Origin: Aquimarina sediminis | GTDB taxonomy: Bacteria; Bacteroidota; Bacteroidia; Flavobacteriales; Flavobacteriaceae | Assembly (NCBI RefSeq): GCF_002895435.1 | Contig: NZ_POYJ01000008.1 | Span: 186,001 to 250,000 of the forward strand | Length of the DNA: 64,000 nucleotides | Direction: 5' to 3' | Shown: one piece after another, positions 54,361 to 63,416 of the stretch | Layout of the letters: each line of letters opens with the position of its first letter | How positions within the stretch are numbered: position 1 is the first letter of the stretch | The notes under the pieces: model-generated | Told to the model about the DNA's origin: nothing | What the model saw: the letters and a program-made list of their open reading frames with translations, nothing else | Database searches by the model: none | Translations under genes and position numbers: made by a program

Positions 54361-57315
54361 CTAATTTACTTTTGTAGCGTATTCAGACGGAGTACATTTA
54401 TACATTTCTTTAAAGCACTTTGTGAAATAAGAGTGATCATTGAACCCAACAGCGTATCCTACCTGAGATACATTTGTATCAGAGCTTTTAAGTAATTGAG
54501 CTGCCAGTTTAAGCCGTTGAGACCTAACAAATTCTGAGGATGTTAATCCAGTCAGTGCTTTTATTTTTCTATGAAGTTGCATCCTACTCATGCCTATAGC
54601 TTTGCTAAACTCTTCAATATTAAATGAGGATTCTACCAATTGGGTATCAAGTACTTTTTGTACTCTGTTTAAGAAGTTTTCGTCAACCGGGGTAACGGCA
54701 ATTTCTTTTGTAGTTAAAAAGACTTCCTGACTGTATCGTAGTTGTAGTTTTTTTCTAATCGATAAAAGATTAGAAACTTTTGTAGCCAGTATTTTTTGAT
54801 TATAAGGTTTTGTGATGTAGTCATCTGCTCCTATCTGTAGTCCAGATAATTCATTTTCTTCACCAGCTCTGGCTGTTAATAGAATAATTGGGATATGACT
54901 TGTGCGTTCATCATTTTTCAGCTCATTTGTAAGTTGGATTCCGTCTTTTTTTGGCATCATAATATCAGAAATAATGATATCTGGGATATGTTTTATGGCC
55001 ATATCATACCCTTCTTTACCATCTTTACAGCTAATAATTTGGTATTGATCTTTAAAGCTGTCTTGAAGTAACTTGTTTAAGTCCTGATTGTCTTCTACAA
55101 TTAATAAAATTGGAAGTTCAGTATTAGTATTTAATTCACTACGATCTATTAATTTTTCAGTAACGGGCTTATGTGTAGGTGTAGGGGTTGGAAGATCTTT
55201 GATAATTGTTGCATTTTTAATGGATTTTTTATCTAAGGATATGCTGAGATTAAAGCTTGTCCATTCACCCAGATTACTATCTACAGTAATGGTTCCTTGG
55301 TGTAGTTTTACTAATTGATTTACTAAGGCCAGTCCTATACCAGATCCGGATTGTGAACTATGTGTTTGGTAGAATCGTTTAAAAACTAATTGTTGTTGTT
55401 CTTTAGTTAAGCCTTCTCCTGTATTTTTTATGTGGATAGAGAGCTTTTCTTTTTTAATATGAGCATTGAAGATAATGGAACCATTTTCTGAAGTGTATTT
55501 TAAGGCATTTGACACCAAATTATTAACGATTTTATATATGGCATCTCTATCTATCCAACCTTGGATATCATGATTGTTTAGATACGTCAGAAAATTAATA
55601 TTTTTTAAACCTGCGGCATACTCAAAATCTTTAATGATTGCATTAATTTGTTGTATAGGTTTTACTTTTTGTAAAGACAAAGGCATGCTACCTGCCTCGA
55701 TTTTAGAAATATCCAATAGCTGATTAACTAGTTCTGCGATTCGATTGCTGTTGTTTAATACTAATCCAAAATCAGCACGATCTTTTTCAGTAAGATCAGC
55801 TTCCATTAATTTGTTTTGTATGGGAGTCGATATTAAGGCAAGTGGGGTTCTAAGTTCATGAGATATATTCGAAAAGAAATGTGATTTAGCAGTATCTAGT
55901 TCTTTCAGTTTTTTGTTAGTTTTTTGTCGGTTTCTATACAAGATAAAGAGAAACATCCCCGCTAGAGTGGTTATGATTATTACTCCCATAAAAAGATTAC
56001 GCTGACTTCTTTTTTGCTGTTCTGCTAATTCGTTTTGTGATTTTAATAAAGTAATTTCTTGCTCCTTTTGAGCTGTTTGATATTTAGTTTCGAGCTCAGT
56101 TGTTATTTTTTCTTTATTTTGACTATTGATGCTATCATTAAGAGATAATAATCGTTGGTTAACTTGGTATGCCATTTTATAATTTTTTATGCTAGCATAA
56201 GCCAGAGAGAGTCCTTGAGAAATTTCTTTACGCTCTCCTAAATAATATTCTGTTCCCTGTGGTGGTGCAGTATTTTGAGCTTCATTAAAATACCTAATGG
56301 CTTCATGAAACATTTTTTTCCTAAGATAGAATACACCATAGCTATATTGCATTTGATTTTTAGCAATTTTATTTGAGTTAGTATCCGTAATAAGCTTAGC
56401 TTTTTTTAATAACGGTTCTGCTTTATCAAATTCTCCCGTGAGAGAATAGTTACGGGCTAATGCCGTATAAATTTCAACAAGTTTAGTTGGTTCGCCATAG
56501 GATTCGTAAAATGGCAAAACTTTGTTTAAAAAAAATATTGTTTTTTTGGTATCTTCTATCTTGCTGTAATATGATGCACGTAGACGATTTGTATTGTTAA
56601 TACCTGCCTCATTGCTTGATTTTTCATGGATTTTTTGACTTTTATCAAGATATTCTAATGCTTTTTCGTTTTTTAAATCAATATAGATAAGAGAGATGTT
56701 TTCATAAGCTAATGTTAGATTTCGTGTAATGCTATCATTTGCTGTATGGATTGAATCTACTTGTATATAATGTTTTAATGCCTTTGAATAATCATTTTTT
56801 CTAAAGGATTGGTTTGCAAAAACAATTAGTGCAGAGCAATATAGAGTCCAGTCATCAGCCAATACTGCATGCTCCATTGCTTGATTGCTGTATTTTTCAT
56901 AACCTTCAAAGTCAGAATTAGTAACACTCAAAATAGCAAGTTTCCTGTATAAATCAGATTGTAATTTGTAATTATCAGAATCCTTGAGTAATGAAAGCGC
57001 CTTTTTTACATAAAATAATGAACTATCGATTTCAGAGTTATAATAAAAATAGTTTGAGGATACATTAAAACCTTTAACAGCAAGGTCTTTATTGTCAATT
57101 TTATTAGAGATTTTAATAATTTTATCTTTATAAATTTTTGCAGAATCAAGACTCACAAATAAATACTCCAGTAGGATCGAATTTATGACCTCTAAGTGCT
57201 GATCATCTGTATTTGTCTTAAGTAATATAGTCTTCAATGAATCAATTTTCTTTAAACTTTGTCCTTGTAGACCTATCGTAAAAAGTATAATGAGCATTGT
57301 AATAATCTTTTTCAT
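54361..57315 (-). CDS. Hybrid two-component histidine kinase/response regulator with AraC output
   Basis: A 984-residue one-protein signalling system. Signal peptide 1-18, then TPR repeats (about 90-400) in the periplasm, and a membrane helix about 442-462 (LFMGVIIITTLAGMFLFIL). The HisKA box is HFFSNISHELRTPLA, the HATPase has NNLVSNALKYTSENG and GSGIGLALV, the REC domain has IVEDNQDL, IIISDIMMPKKDG and GADDYITKPYN, and the C-terminal AraC-type HTH has GMSRMQLHRKIKALTGLTSSEFVRSQRLKLAAQLL. The signal is unknown; it lacks Reg_prop propellers, so it is not the classic HTCS glycan sensor. Targets may include the adjacent minus-strand genes. Confidence 0.93.
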   Translation of the reverse strand: MKKIITMLIILFTIGLQGQSLKKIDSLKTILLKTNTDDQHLEVINSILLEYLFVSLDSAKIYKDKIIKISNKIDNKDLAVKGFNVSSNYFYYNSEIDSSLFYVKKALSLLKDSDNYKLQSDLYRKLAILSVTNSDFEGYEKYSNQAMEHAVLADDWTLYCSALIVFANQSFRKNDYSKALKHYIQVDSIHTANDSITRNLTLAYENISLIYIDLKNEKALEYLDKSQKIHEKSSNEAGINNTNRLRASYYSKIEDTKKTIFFLNKVLPFYESYGEPTKLVEIYTALARNYSLTGEFDKAEPLLKKAKLITDTNSNKIAKNQMQYSYGVFYLRKKMFHEAIRYFNEAQNTAPPQGTEYYLGERKEISQGLSLAYASIKNYKMAYQVNQRLLSLNDSINSQNKEKITTELETKYQTAQKEQEITLLKSQNELAEQQKRSQRNLFMGVIIITTLAGMFLFILYRNRQKTNKKLKELDTAKSHFFSNISHELRTPLALISTPIQNKLMEADLTEKDRADFGLVLNNSNRIAELVNQLLDISKIEAGSMPLSLQKVKPIQQINAIIKDFEYAAGLKNINFLTYLNNHDIQGWIDRDAIYKIVNNLVSNALKYTSENGSIIFNAHIKKEKLSIHIKNTGEGLTKEQQQLVFKRFYQTHSSQSGSGIGLALVNQLVKLHQGTITVDSNLGEWTSFNLSISLDKKSIKNATIIKDLPTPTPTHKPVTEKLIDRSELNTNTELPILLIVEDNQDLNKLLQDSFKDQYQIISCKDGKEGYDMAIKHIPDIIISDIMMPKKDGIQLTNELKNDERTSHIPIILLTARAGEENELSGLQIGADDYITKPYNQKILATKVSNLLSIRKKLQLRYSQEVFLTTKEIAVTPVDENFLNRVQKVLDTQLVESSFNIEEFSKAIGMSRMQLHRKIKALTGLTSSEFVRSQRLKLAAQLLKSSDTNVSQVGYAVGFNDHSYFTKCFKEMYKCTPSEYATKVN

Positions 57316-57610
57316 GCTTAATGTTTGAATAGTTTAATTAATGCAGTAACATCAAATATTAAGAATTAAGATTGTTTAAAATTCTTAGATAGCAGGTCTT
57401 TGTCTTGTGTATATGGGTATTGTAAAAATATGTTTTATTTTTTTAACTAAAGATTTTCTGTCTTTTCCTTAAAATCAATACAGATAGGATTGCTTTAGGT
57501 TATTCGAACTCTAATGATTCTTATCAAGTAGTGTTGAAAGGTATTAGGTTTTAAAAAATAATCATACTTTTATACTCACAATTGAATATTTCTTAGTTTA
57601 CTACTCTAAA

Positions 57611-58477
57611 ATGACCAAAAACATAAAAATCATTGAATGCCCTAGGGATGCTATGCAAGGTATTAAGGAGTTTATTCCTACCCAAAAAAAGGTTCAATAC
57701 ATTCAGTCTTTGTTGCGTTGTGGTTTTGATACCATAGATTTTGGAAGTTTTGTGTCTCCAAAAGCGATCCCGCAAATGGTGGATACAGCAGATGTTTTAT
57801 CACAATTGGATCTTTCTGACACAAAAAGTAAGCTTTTAGCAATAATTGCAAATGTAAGAGGAGCAAATGATGCAGTACAGCATACTGCAATAGATTATTT
57901 GGGATACCCTTTTTCGATTTCTGAAAATTTTCAGATGCGAAATACGCACAAAACCATTGCCGAATCGGTAGCTACATTACAGGAAATATTAGATATAGCG
58001 GATAAGGCTGATAAAAAGGTGGTTGCATATCTTTCTATGGGGTTTGGAAATCCTTATGGAGACCCCTGGAGTGTGGAGATAGTAGGAGAGTGGACAGAAA
58101 AGTTGAATAAAATGGGAGTAAAGATTCTTTCATTATCAGATACTGTAGGAACTTCTAATCCAGAGATTATCGACTATTTGTTTTCGAATTTAATTCCGGC
58201 GTACCCAGAAATAGAGTTTGGAGCACATTTGCATACAACTCCTACGACATGGTTTGAAAAAGTTGACTCTGCTTATAAAGCAGGATGCAGGCGATTCGAT
58301 GGAGCCATTCAAGGTTTTGGTGGATGCCCTATGGCAAAAGATGATCTTACTGGTAATATGCCTACAGAGCGTATGGTTTCTTATTTTACTACTGTTAAGG
58401 CAGAAACTAATATTAGAACTTTGAGCTTTGAGTCTTCATATAATGAAGCAACAAAAATATTTTCGATGTATCATTAA
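57611..58477 (+). CDS. Hydroxymethylglutaryl-CoA lyase
   Basis: A 288-residue HMGL-like TIM-barrel enzyme that cleaves HMG-CoA to acetoacetate and acetyl-CoA in leucine or ketone catabolism. Active-site blocks are IECPRDAMQGIKEFIP, TIDFGSFVSPKAIPQM, LSLSDTVGTSNP, FGAHLHTTPTTW (metal-binding His pair), and the catalytic Cys loop GFGGCPMAKDDLTGN. The start ATG follows a 295-bp gap (57316-57610) in which nothing else was recognised. It may act with the leucine dehydrogenase at 31064 in leucine breakdown. Confidence 0.94.
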   Translation: MTKNIKIIECPRDAMQGIKEFIPTQKKVQYIQSLLRCGFDTIDFGSFVSPKAIPQMVDTADVLSQLDLSDTKSKLLAIIANVRGANDAVQHTAIDYLGYPFSISENFQMRNTHKTIAESVATLQEILDIADKADKKVVAYLSMGFGNPYGDPWSVEIVGEWTEKLNKMGVKILSLSDTVGTSNPEIIDYLFSNLIPAYPEIEFGAHLHTTPTTWFEKVDSAYKAGCRRFDGAIQGFGGCPMAKDDLTGNMPTERMVSYFTTVKAETNIRTLSFESSYNEATKIFSMYH

Positions 58478-58559
58478 GATGTAATTTTCTTATTTGTAAT
58501 GCTTTAAAATTGTGTTTTTCTAGTGTTTTAAATTAATTTATTATTTGATGTTAATAAAC

Positions 58560-58590
58560 TTTGTCAAGTTGGGGCTGATAGATATATTTG
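58560..58590 (+). promoter_or_regulatory. Strong consensus promoter (TTTG, 19-bp spacer, TATATTTG)
   Basis: -33 TTTG at 58560-58563 and -7 TATATTTG at 58583-58590 with a 19-bp spacer form the best promoter match in the window. It points into 58597-59013, which has no gene. Its -7 region is followed directly by a 23-bp palindrome that fits an iron-box-like operator. Confidence 0.7.
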
Positions 58591-58594
58591 CACT

Positions 58595-58617
58595 TTATTT
58601 ATATTAAGTCTAAATAA
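58595..58617. promoter_or_regulatory. Iron-box-like palindromic operator
   Basis: A 23-bp imperfect palindrome (9 of 11 pairs), left half TTATTTATAT, right half GTCTAAATAA, at the transcription start of the promoter above. Such TTATTTA..TAAATAA dyads resemble Fur-type operators that I recall before iron genes in flavobacteria. The regulator is inferred. Confidence 0.5.
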
Positions 58618-59013
58618 GGTTAAGTCGAGGTTTGGTTTTAGAAAAAACTCAATTACACCTTGATTTCTATTCATTAATAGAATAAATGAACTAGATTAAT
58701 AGCGTGTGTTGAGATAATTTTAACGATAAGCAAATATGTATTTTGGTTTCGCCTATTATCAACATCTAACTTCTTATTGGAGATATTATAAATAGGAAAT
58801 TAGATATTTGATAGTGTCAAAATTATTGTAGAATAAGGAAGTCTAATTAGATGAATCTTGGTGAAAAAAGATAATTGTGAATTTTTGGATTTTTTTAATA
58901 ATAATATTGAGAACCAACGAAGCTTGATGATTCAAATCAAGTTTAGATATTTAATGATTGAAAAGTGTTTTTTTTTTACCCCATAGGTTTTGCCAAAGCC
59001 TATGGGGTTTTTA
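58597..59013 (+). ncRNA. Candidate non-coding RNA upstream of ferritin
   Basis: A stretch of about 415 nt between a consensus promoter with a palindromic operator and a strong terminator at 58977-59013. No credible coding frame is seen; the longest ATG frame I read has 18 codons (about 58735-58791). It could be an iron-regulated small RNA or an untranslated remnant. It ends 148 bases before the ferritin ATG. Existence as a transcript is inference from signals alone. Confidence 0.4.
58977..59013 (+). terminator. Terminator ending the candidate ncRNA
   Basis: The stem ACCCCATAGG (58978-58987) pairs with CCTATGGGGT downstream and is followed by five T. It separates the unit from ferritin transcription. 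Confidence 0.85.
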
Positions 59014-59160
59014 GTTACAATAAACATTACATAAATAAAATACGTCGAGACACTATAGTTTTTTTGTAATTAGATGTGAATAGACTAAAACAGATATAAC
59101 AAGGCTTTAGAAAAGCAATAAATTATGTACTTTCGTTTTACATAAAAATAGGATTAAAAC

Positions 59161-59667
59161 ATGATACCAGAAATAGAAAAATTATTAAATGATCAGATAA
59201 AATACGAAGCAAATGCTTCCGTTCAATACCTTTCTATGGCTTGTTGGGCAGATACTCATGGGTATAATGGTATTGCAGACTTCTTTTATACACAATCAGA
59301 AGAAGAACGAGTACACATGACCAAACTTGTTAAGTTTATTAATGAACGAAGTGGTACTGCCGTTATTCCTGCAATTGATAAACCAAGAGATAATTTTGAG
59401 TCATTAATGGAGCTTTTTGAAACTTTTTTAAAAAGTGAAGAACTGGTTACTGAAAAGATTAATAATGTAATTTATGAATGTCTCCAGCATAAAGATTATA
59501 ATGTACATAATTTTATGCAATGGTATGTGGCTGAACAATTGGAAGAAGAAGCTGTAGCACGAACACTACTAGACAAATTAAAAATTATAGGTAATGATAA
59601 ATCAGGACATTATTTATTCGATAGAGATATCAACACTTTTCAGGTAGTAGAGGAGCCTCCTAAATGA
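59161..59667 (+). CDS. ftnA: Non-heme ferritin
   Basis: A 168-residue four-helix ferritin that stores iron in 24-subunit shells. Ferroxidase residues are visible: Glu in NDQIKYEANASVQYL, Glu/His in FYTQSEEERVHMTKLV, Glu in FLKSEELVTEKI and a helix-4 Gln/Glu in WYVAEQLEEEAVA. The length fits FtnA. Its own promoter has only a weak near-consensus box (TACTTTCG near 59129). Flanking units on both sides carry TAnnTTTG boxes followed by ACTTTATTTA, suggesting shared iron-responsive control. Confidence 0.95.
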   Translation: MIPEIEKLLNDQIKYEANASVQYLSMACWADTHGYNGIADFFYTQSEEERVHMTKLVKFINERSGTAVIPAIDKPRDNFESLMELFETFLKSEELVTEKINNVIYECLQHKDYNVHNFMQWYVAEQLEEEAVARTLLDKLKIIGNDKSGHYLFDRDINTFQVVEEPPK

Positions 59668-59725
59668 TTGTTAATAAGTTAATAAAGAAAGAATAAGGTT
59701 TTTTATTTTAGAACTCTTTTTTTTA

Positions 59726-59733
59726 TATTTTTG
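59726..59733 (+). promoter_or_regulatory. -7 box with iron-box half-site before the Cys/Lys-rich gene
   Basis: TATTTTTG at 59726-59733 is followed by TACTTTATTTAGATT, which matches the corresponding bases after the 58583 box (CACTTTATTTATATT). The right half of the palindrome is degenerate here. Confidence 0.5.
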
Positions 59734-59765
59734 TACTTTATTTAGATTCAATAAACATTAGAGTA

Positions 59766-59909
59766 GTGCAAAGTACTGATACCGTATCACTTTATTCTCC
59801 TTGTCCTGGTGTGAATTGTGACATAGCTTGTGGAGGAAAAAAGAAAAAGTGTTGTAAAAAATATAAAAAGAAAGGAAAGACCAACTGTAAGAAATGCCCT
59901 AAACTGTAG
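59766..59909 (+). CDS. Cys/Lys-rich mini-protein
   Basis: A 47-residue product from GTG 59766 to TAG 59907. Seven cysteines and many lysines occur in an ordered pattern: YSPCPGVNCDIACGG, KKKKCCKKYKKK, and TNCKKCPKL, where CxxC ends the chain. This suits metal binding (CxxxxC, CC, CxxC). No signal peptide is present. It has its own promoter and terminator, lies 98 bp after ferritin, and is too short for ordinary gene calling. Family and function unknown; a role in iron or copper handling is a guess from context. Confidence 0.6.
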   Translation: MQSTDTVSLYSPCPGVNCDIACGGKKKKCCKKYKKKGKTNCKKCPKL

Positions 59910-59967
59910 GGAGTATTACAGATTTCCTTTTATAAATTAACTGTTTAGATTGGATTTTTCCAATCTG

Positions 59968-60005
59968 AAAAAGCGAATGTGTTGTTAACGTACATTCGCT
60001 TTTTT
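59968..60005 (+). terminator. Terminator after the Cys/Lys-rich gene
   Basis: A stem of about 13 bp pairs AAAAGCGAATGT (from 59969) with ACATTCGCTTTT, loop about 11 bases, followed by T. A smaller hairpin lies just before it at 59947-59966. The rest of 60006-60173 shows nothing else. Confidence 0.85.
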
Positions 60006-60173
60006 ATTTGAGATTTATTTAATTGTAATACTTTATAAAATATGATGTTTTGGGTATGATTCTTGAATACCATAAAATTATTATTTAGATTTAGTACGTT
60101 TAGAAGGCGATAAGTAAGTTTTGGATACTAATTATTAATATGGATAGTTACTATACATTAGATATGCATTTAT

Positions 60174-60614
60174 ATGAAAAAGAATATTTTGATTGTATTT
60201 CTGATATTTTTGGGGATCAATTTGGCTAGTGCCCAAGAATGGCTTACTGATTTTGAACAAACAAAAAAGGAAGCAATAGAAAAAGATAAACGTATTATTT
60301 TGGTTTTTGCCGGTTCAGATTGGTGCGCGCCATGTATTAAATTGGAGAGACAAATTCTTGATACCAGAGAGTTTTTAGAATATGCTAAAAAACATTATGT
60401 ATTAATAAAAGCAGATTTTCCCAGAAAGAAAAAAAACCAATTGTCTAAAACATTGCAAAACCAAAATAAAGAGTTGGCAGAAATATATAATAAAAGTGGA
60501 GGCTTCCCATTGGTTGTAGTTTTGGATAAAAATGGGAAGAAACTTGGAGAAGTTGGCTATAAAAAAGTAACTCCAAATTCATATTTAGAAATATTAAGTA
60601 AAATGACTAAATAA
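60174..60614 (+). CDS. Periplasmic thioredoxin-like protein
   Basis: A 146-residue exported protein, signal peptide 1-20 (LIFLGINLASAQ). The thioredoxin fold has RIILVFAGSDWCAPCIKLERQI with the CAPC redox site, and a cis-Pro region in SGGFPLVVVLDKNG. It probably keeps cysteines of a partner reduced or oxidised in the periplasm. Its stop lies four bases before the ApbE start, so it is the first gene of the ApbE-DUF4266-DUF3570 operon. Confidence 0.9.
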   Translation: MKKNILIVFLIFLGINLASAQEWLTDFEQTKKEAIEKDKRIILVFAGSDWCAPCIKLERQILDTREFLEYAKKHYVLIKADFPRKKKNQLSKTLQNQNKELAEIYNKSGGFPLVVVLDKNGKKLGEVGYKKVTPNSYLEILSKMTK

Positions 60615-60618
60615 TATT

Positions 60619-61599
60619 TTGCGGCTTTTCTTTACAATATTATTTATTTCTGTTTTAAATAACAGTTTTGCACAACAAATACATAAACGCACTGTATTGT
60701 TAATGGGGAGCCGTTTTGATATAACTGTAGTAGCAAATAATAGTACTAGCGCCAATCAATATATAGATCTTGCGATTGGAGAAATTCAGAGAATTGAAAA
60801 GCTGATTTCTTCTTGGGATAAAAACTCTCAAACCTCTTTAATTAATACGAATGCAGGGATAACTCCCGTTGAGGTTGATACAGAGCTTTTTGATTTAATC
60901 TATAGAGCAGTACAGATTTCCAGACTAACAGATGGGGCTTTTGATATTAGCTATGCTTCGATGGATCGGATCTGGAAATTTGACAACAGCATGACAGAAA
61001 TGCCTGCAAAAGAGGAAGTCAAAGCTTCGGTAGCCAAAGTAGGTTATCAAAATATTGTTTTAAACAAAGAGAAATCTACTGTATATCTAGCTCAAAAAGG
61101 AATGAAAATTGGATTTGGAGCTATTGGAAAAGGATATGCTGCTGATAAAGCCAAAAAACTTCTTATAAGCAAAGGTGTGGTGGCAGGAATTATCAACGCA
61201 TCTGGTGATATGAATACCTGGGGTAAACAACCAGATAAAAGTGAGTGGAAAGTTGCTATTACTAACCCATTAAACAAAAATAGTGCATTCGCATTATTAC
61301 CAGTAGTGAATAAAGCGGTCGTAACTTCAGGAAGTTATGAAAAATATGTAATTTTAGATGGTAAAAGATATTCCCATATTATAGATCCCAGAACAGGGTA
61401 TCCATCTACAGGTATCATAAGCGCAACAGTTTTTGCTCCTAAAGCAGAATTGGCAGATGCCCTGGCTACTTCTATCTTTGTTATGGGAATAGAAATAGGG
61501 CTAAATAGAATAAATCAATTAAAAGAAGTCGAATGTATCATTGTAGATGATCAAGGAGACATACATACTTCTAATAATATTAAGATAAGTACGCGATAA
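60619..61599 (+). CDS. apbE: FAD:protein FMN transferase
   Basis: A 326-residue exported flavinyl transferase that attaches FMN to Thr/Ser of periplasmic or membrane proteins. The start is TTG 60619 (MRLFFTILF signal peptide, cut near NSFAQ). Family blocks are LMGSRFDITV, LTDGAFDISY, FGAIGKGYAADKA, GIINASGDMNTWG, YSHIIDPRTGYPS and ALATSIFVMG. The Mg/FAD residues Asp/Thr in DALATSIF are present. No Nqr or Rnf subunit is adjacent, so the targets lie elsewhere or in the linked DUF3570 protein. Confidence 0.94.
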   Translation: MRLFFTILFISVLNNSFAQQIHKRTVLLMGSRFDITVVANNSTSANQYIDLAIGEIQRIEKLISSWDKNSQTSLINTNAGITPVEVDTELFDLIYRAVQISRLTDGAFDISYASMDRIWKFDNSMTEMPAKEEVKASVAKVGYQNIVLNKEKSTVYLAQKGMKIGFGAIGKGYAADKAKKLLISKGVVAGIINASGDMNTWGKQPDKSEWKVAITNPLNKNSAFALLPVVNKAVVTSGSYEKYVILDGKRYSHIIDPRTGYPSTGIISATVFAPKAELADALATSIFVMGIEIGLNRINQLKEVECIIVDDQGDIHTSNNIKISTR

Positions 61600-61626
61600 T
61601 TAGATTTATAAGTATAGAATAAATAG

Positions 61627-61836
61627 ATGAAATCAATATTGAAATTCTCAGCATTACTTTTTTTACTTAACTCTTGTGTAGTTGTAAAAGAATACGAAAA
61701 AGTTCAAATTAATGACCCCGATATGGAGTTAGCTTTAAAGAAATGCGATCGTTTTGAAACAAATTTTCAGGCGTATAGAGAGTCTGCTGCAGGAGCAAAT
61801 GGAGGAAAAACTGGTGGAGGTTGTGGCTGTAATTAA
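61627..61836 (+). CDS. DUF4266 lipoprotein
   Basis: A 69-residue protein with lipobox LLNSCVVV (Cys17). The body KVQINDPDMELALKKCDRFETNFQAYRESAAGANGGKTGGGCGCN has the DUF4266 pattern: (N)DPDM, the ESAAGANGGKxGGGCGC tail. The glycine/cysteine end suggests metal or flavin binding. It is always seen with DUF3570 and ApbE genes in clusters I recall. It lies 28 bp after apbE. Confidence 0.9.
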   Translation: MKSILKFSALLFLLNSCVVVKEYEKVQINDPDMELALKKCDRFETNFQAYRESAAGANGGKTGGGCGCN

Positions 61837-61890
61837 AATTGACTATCTGTTAATAAGAGTATAAAATATAAACATATAAAGTAATACCTT

Positions 61891-63138
61891 TTGAAAAGAT
61901 TTCCTTTAGTAATAGCTTTATTATCTACAATAGTTGTAATAGCACAGCAAAAACAGCACGATAGTGTAGAAACATACAAAAAAAGGGTATTAGAATCTAC
62001 AGAAGTAGATTTTTTGATGAGTTATTATACTCAGGATGGTGATAATGCAGCCGTAACTGGTGGTTTGGGTACAGAAGAATTAACAGATTTAACTCCAACT
62101 ATCGTTATTGCTATCCCATTAAATGATGATGATGTGCTAACTATAGATGCAGGAATATCTGCATACTCTTCGGCCTCCTCAAGTAATGTTAATCCTTTTG
62201 ATGGAAATAGCGTGGCAAACCCATTTGTTGCCTCTTCTGGAGCTTCAAAAAAGGATGTACTAACAACAGTATCCGGAAATTTTAGTCATAGCAGTGATGA
62301 TCGAAATAATATTTGGTCAGCTAATTTAGCTCTGGCAACAGAATATGATTATTTTTCTATAGGTTTTGGGGGGAGTTATACGAAGCTGTTTAATGAAAAA
62401 AATACTGAACTTAGTGTTAAAGCAAATGTGTATTTGGATACTTGGAATGCAATTTACCCCTCAGAATTAAGAGATCAACCTACATTTATCCCATTTGATG
62501 ATGAGTCCCGTAATTCGTATTCAATAGGGTTTGGGTTTTCGCAAATATTATCTAAAAAACTACAGGGATCACTTTCATTAGATCTTATCCAACAAGATGG
62601 GCTTTTATCTACTCCGTTTCAAAGAGTGCAGTTTGCAGATGTACCAGATGTTGTTGTTCAGGAGTTTACTTATGGTGATGATATAGAAAGATTACCGGAT
62701 TCTAGGTTTAAGATCGCTATCGGAGGTAGATTACACTACTATATAAATGAAATTTTTGCTATACGAACATTTTATAGATATTATAAAGATGATTGGGGAA
62801 TCAATTCACATACTGCCAGTATAGAGATACCTATCAAAATTAGTGATCAATTTACTATATACCCCTCTTATAGATTTTATAATCAAACTGCTGCCGATTA
62901 TTTTACTCCTTTTAATCAGCACTTGTCTACACAACTATTTTATACCTCGGATTACGATTTGTCTGATTTTGATGCGAATCAATATGGTTTTGGGGTTAGT
63001 TATACTGATATTTTTACAAGATTACATATTTGGAAACTCGGTCTGAAAAGTATTGATATTAGATTTAGACAGTACGAGCGTAGTACAGGATTAACATCAA
63101 GTCTGTTTTCAGGAGGATTTAATTTTGTGGTGGATTAA
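61891..63138 (+). CDS. DUF3570 outer-membrane beta-barrel protein
   Basis: A 415-residue protein from TTG 61891, with signal peptide ending at IVVIAQQ. The rest alternates strands with aromatic ends (DWGINSHTASIEIPIKISDQFTIYPSYRFYNQT) and ends SSLFSGGFNFVVD, as an outer-membrane barrel should. Early region has VTGGLGTEELTDLTPTIVIAIPLN and AYSSASSSNVNPFDG, DUF3570 hallmarks. A short SGAS (116-119) resembles the core of ApbE flavinylation sites but lacks the usual upstream Asp. It closes the operon. Confidence 0.9.
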   Translation: MKRFPLVIALLSTIVVIAQQKQHDSVETYKKRVLESTEVDFLMSYYTQDGDNAAVTGGLGTEELTDLTPTIVIAIPLNDDDVLTIDAGISAYSSASSSNVNPFDGNSVANPFVASSGASKKDVLTTVSGNFSHSSDDRNNIWSANLALATEYDYFSIGFGGSYTKLFNEKNTELSVKANVYLDTWNAIYPSELRDQPTFIPFDDESRNSYSIGFGFSQILSKKLQGSLSLDLIQQDGLLSTPFQRVQFADVPDVVVQEFTYGDDIERLPDSRFKIAIGGRLHYYINEIFAIRTFYRYYKDDWGINSHTASIEIPIKISDQFTIYPSYRFYNQTAADYFTPFNQHLSTQLFYTSDYDLSDFDANQYGFGVSYTDIFTRLHIWKLGLKSIDIRFRQYERSTGLTSSLFSGGFNFVVD

Positions 63139-63156
63139 CATCATTTGATTTTTATC

Positions 63157-63195
63157 AAAAAAAGGAAGTACACATAGATGATACTCCCTTTTTGC
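63157..63195 (+). terminator. Terminator after the ApbE/DUF3570 operon
   Basis: A 12-bp stem with one mismatch pairs AAAAAGGAAGTA (63159-63170) with 63182-63193, ending in a T run. The rest of 63196-63416 is AT-rich with no other feature. Confidence 0.7.
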
Positions 63196-63416
63196 CATTT
63201 GCGTAATAGATAAGTTATGGGCATTTTTATTATAAAACGCTTATAACAGATAATACCCCACCTCTATTTTTAAATAATTTAATAAAGGATTATGCTTTTT
63301 TTATGAAAAGTATAAAAAATCTCTTTCTACTTTAGGTGAATTTCATATTAATATCATGGGATGTGCTATGTCAAAAAACAAAGTAAACATTAAAATTTAA
63401 TATAAAAATCATCAAA

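Noticed and set aside
58571-58590. tmRNA-like start GGGGCTGA
   Set aside because: No matching acceptor stem, tag frame or CCA end follows; the bases are part of a promoter spacer.
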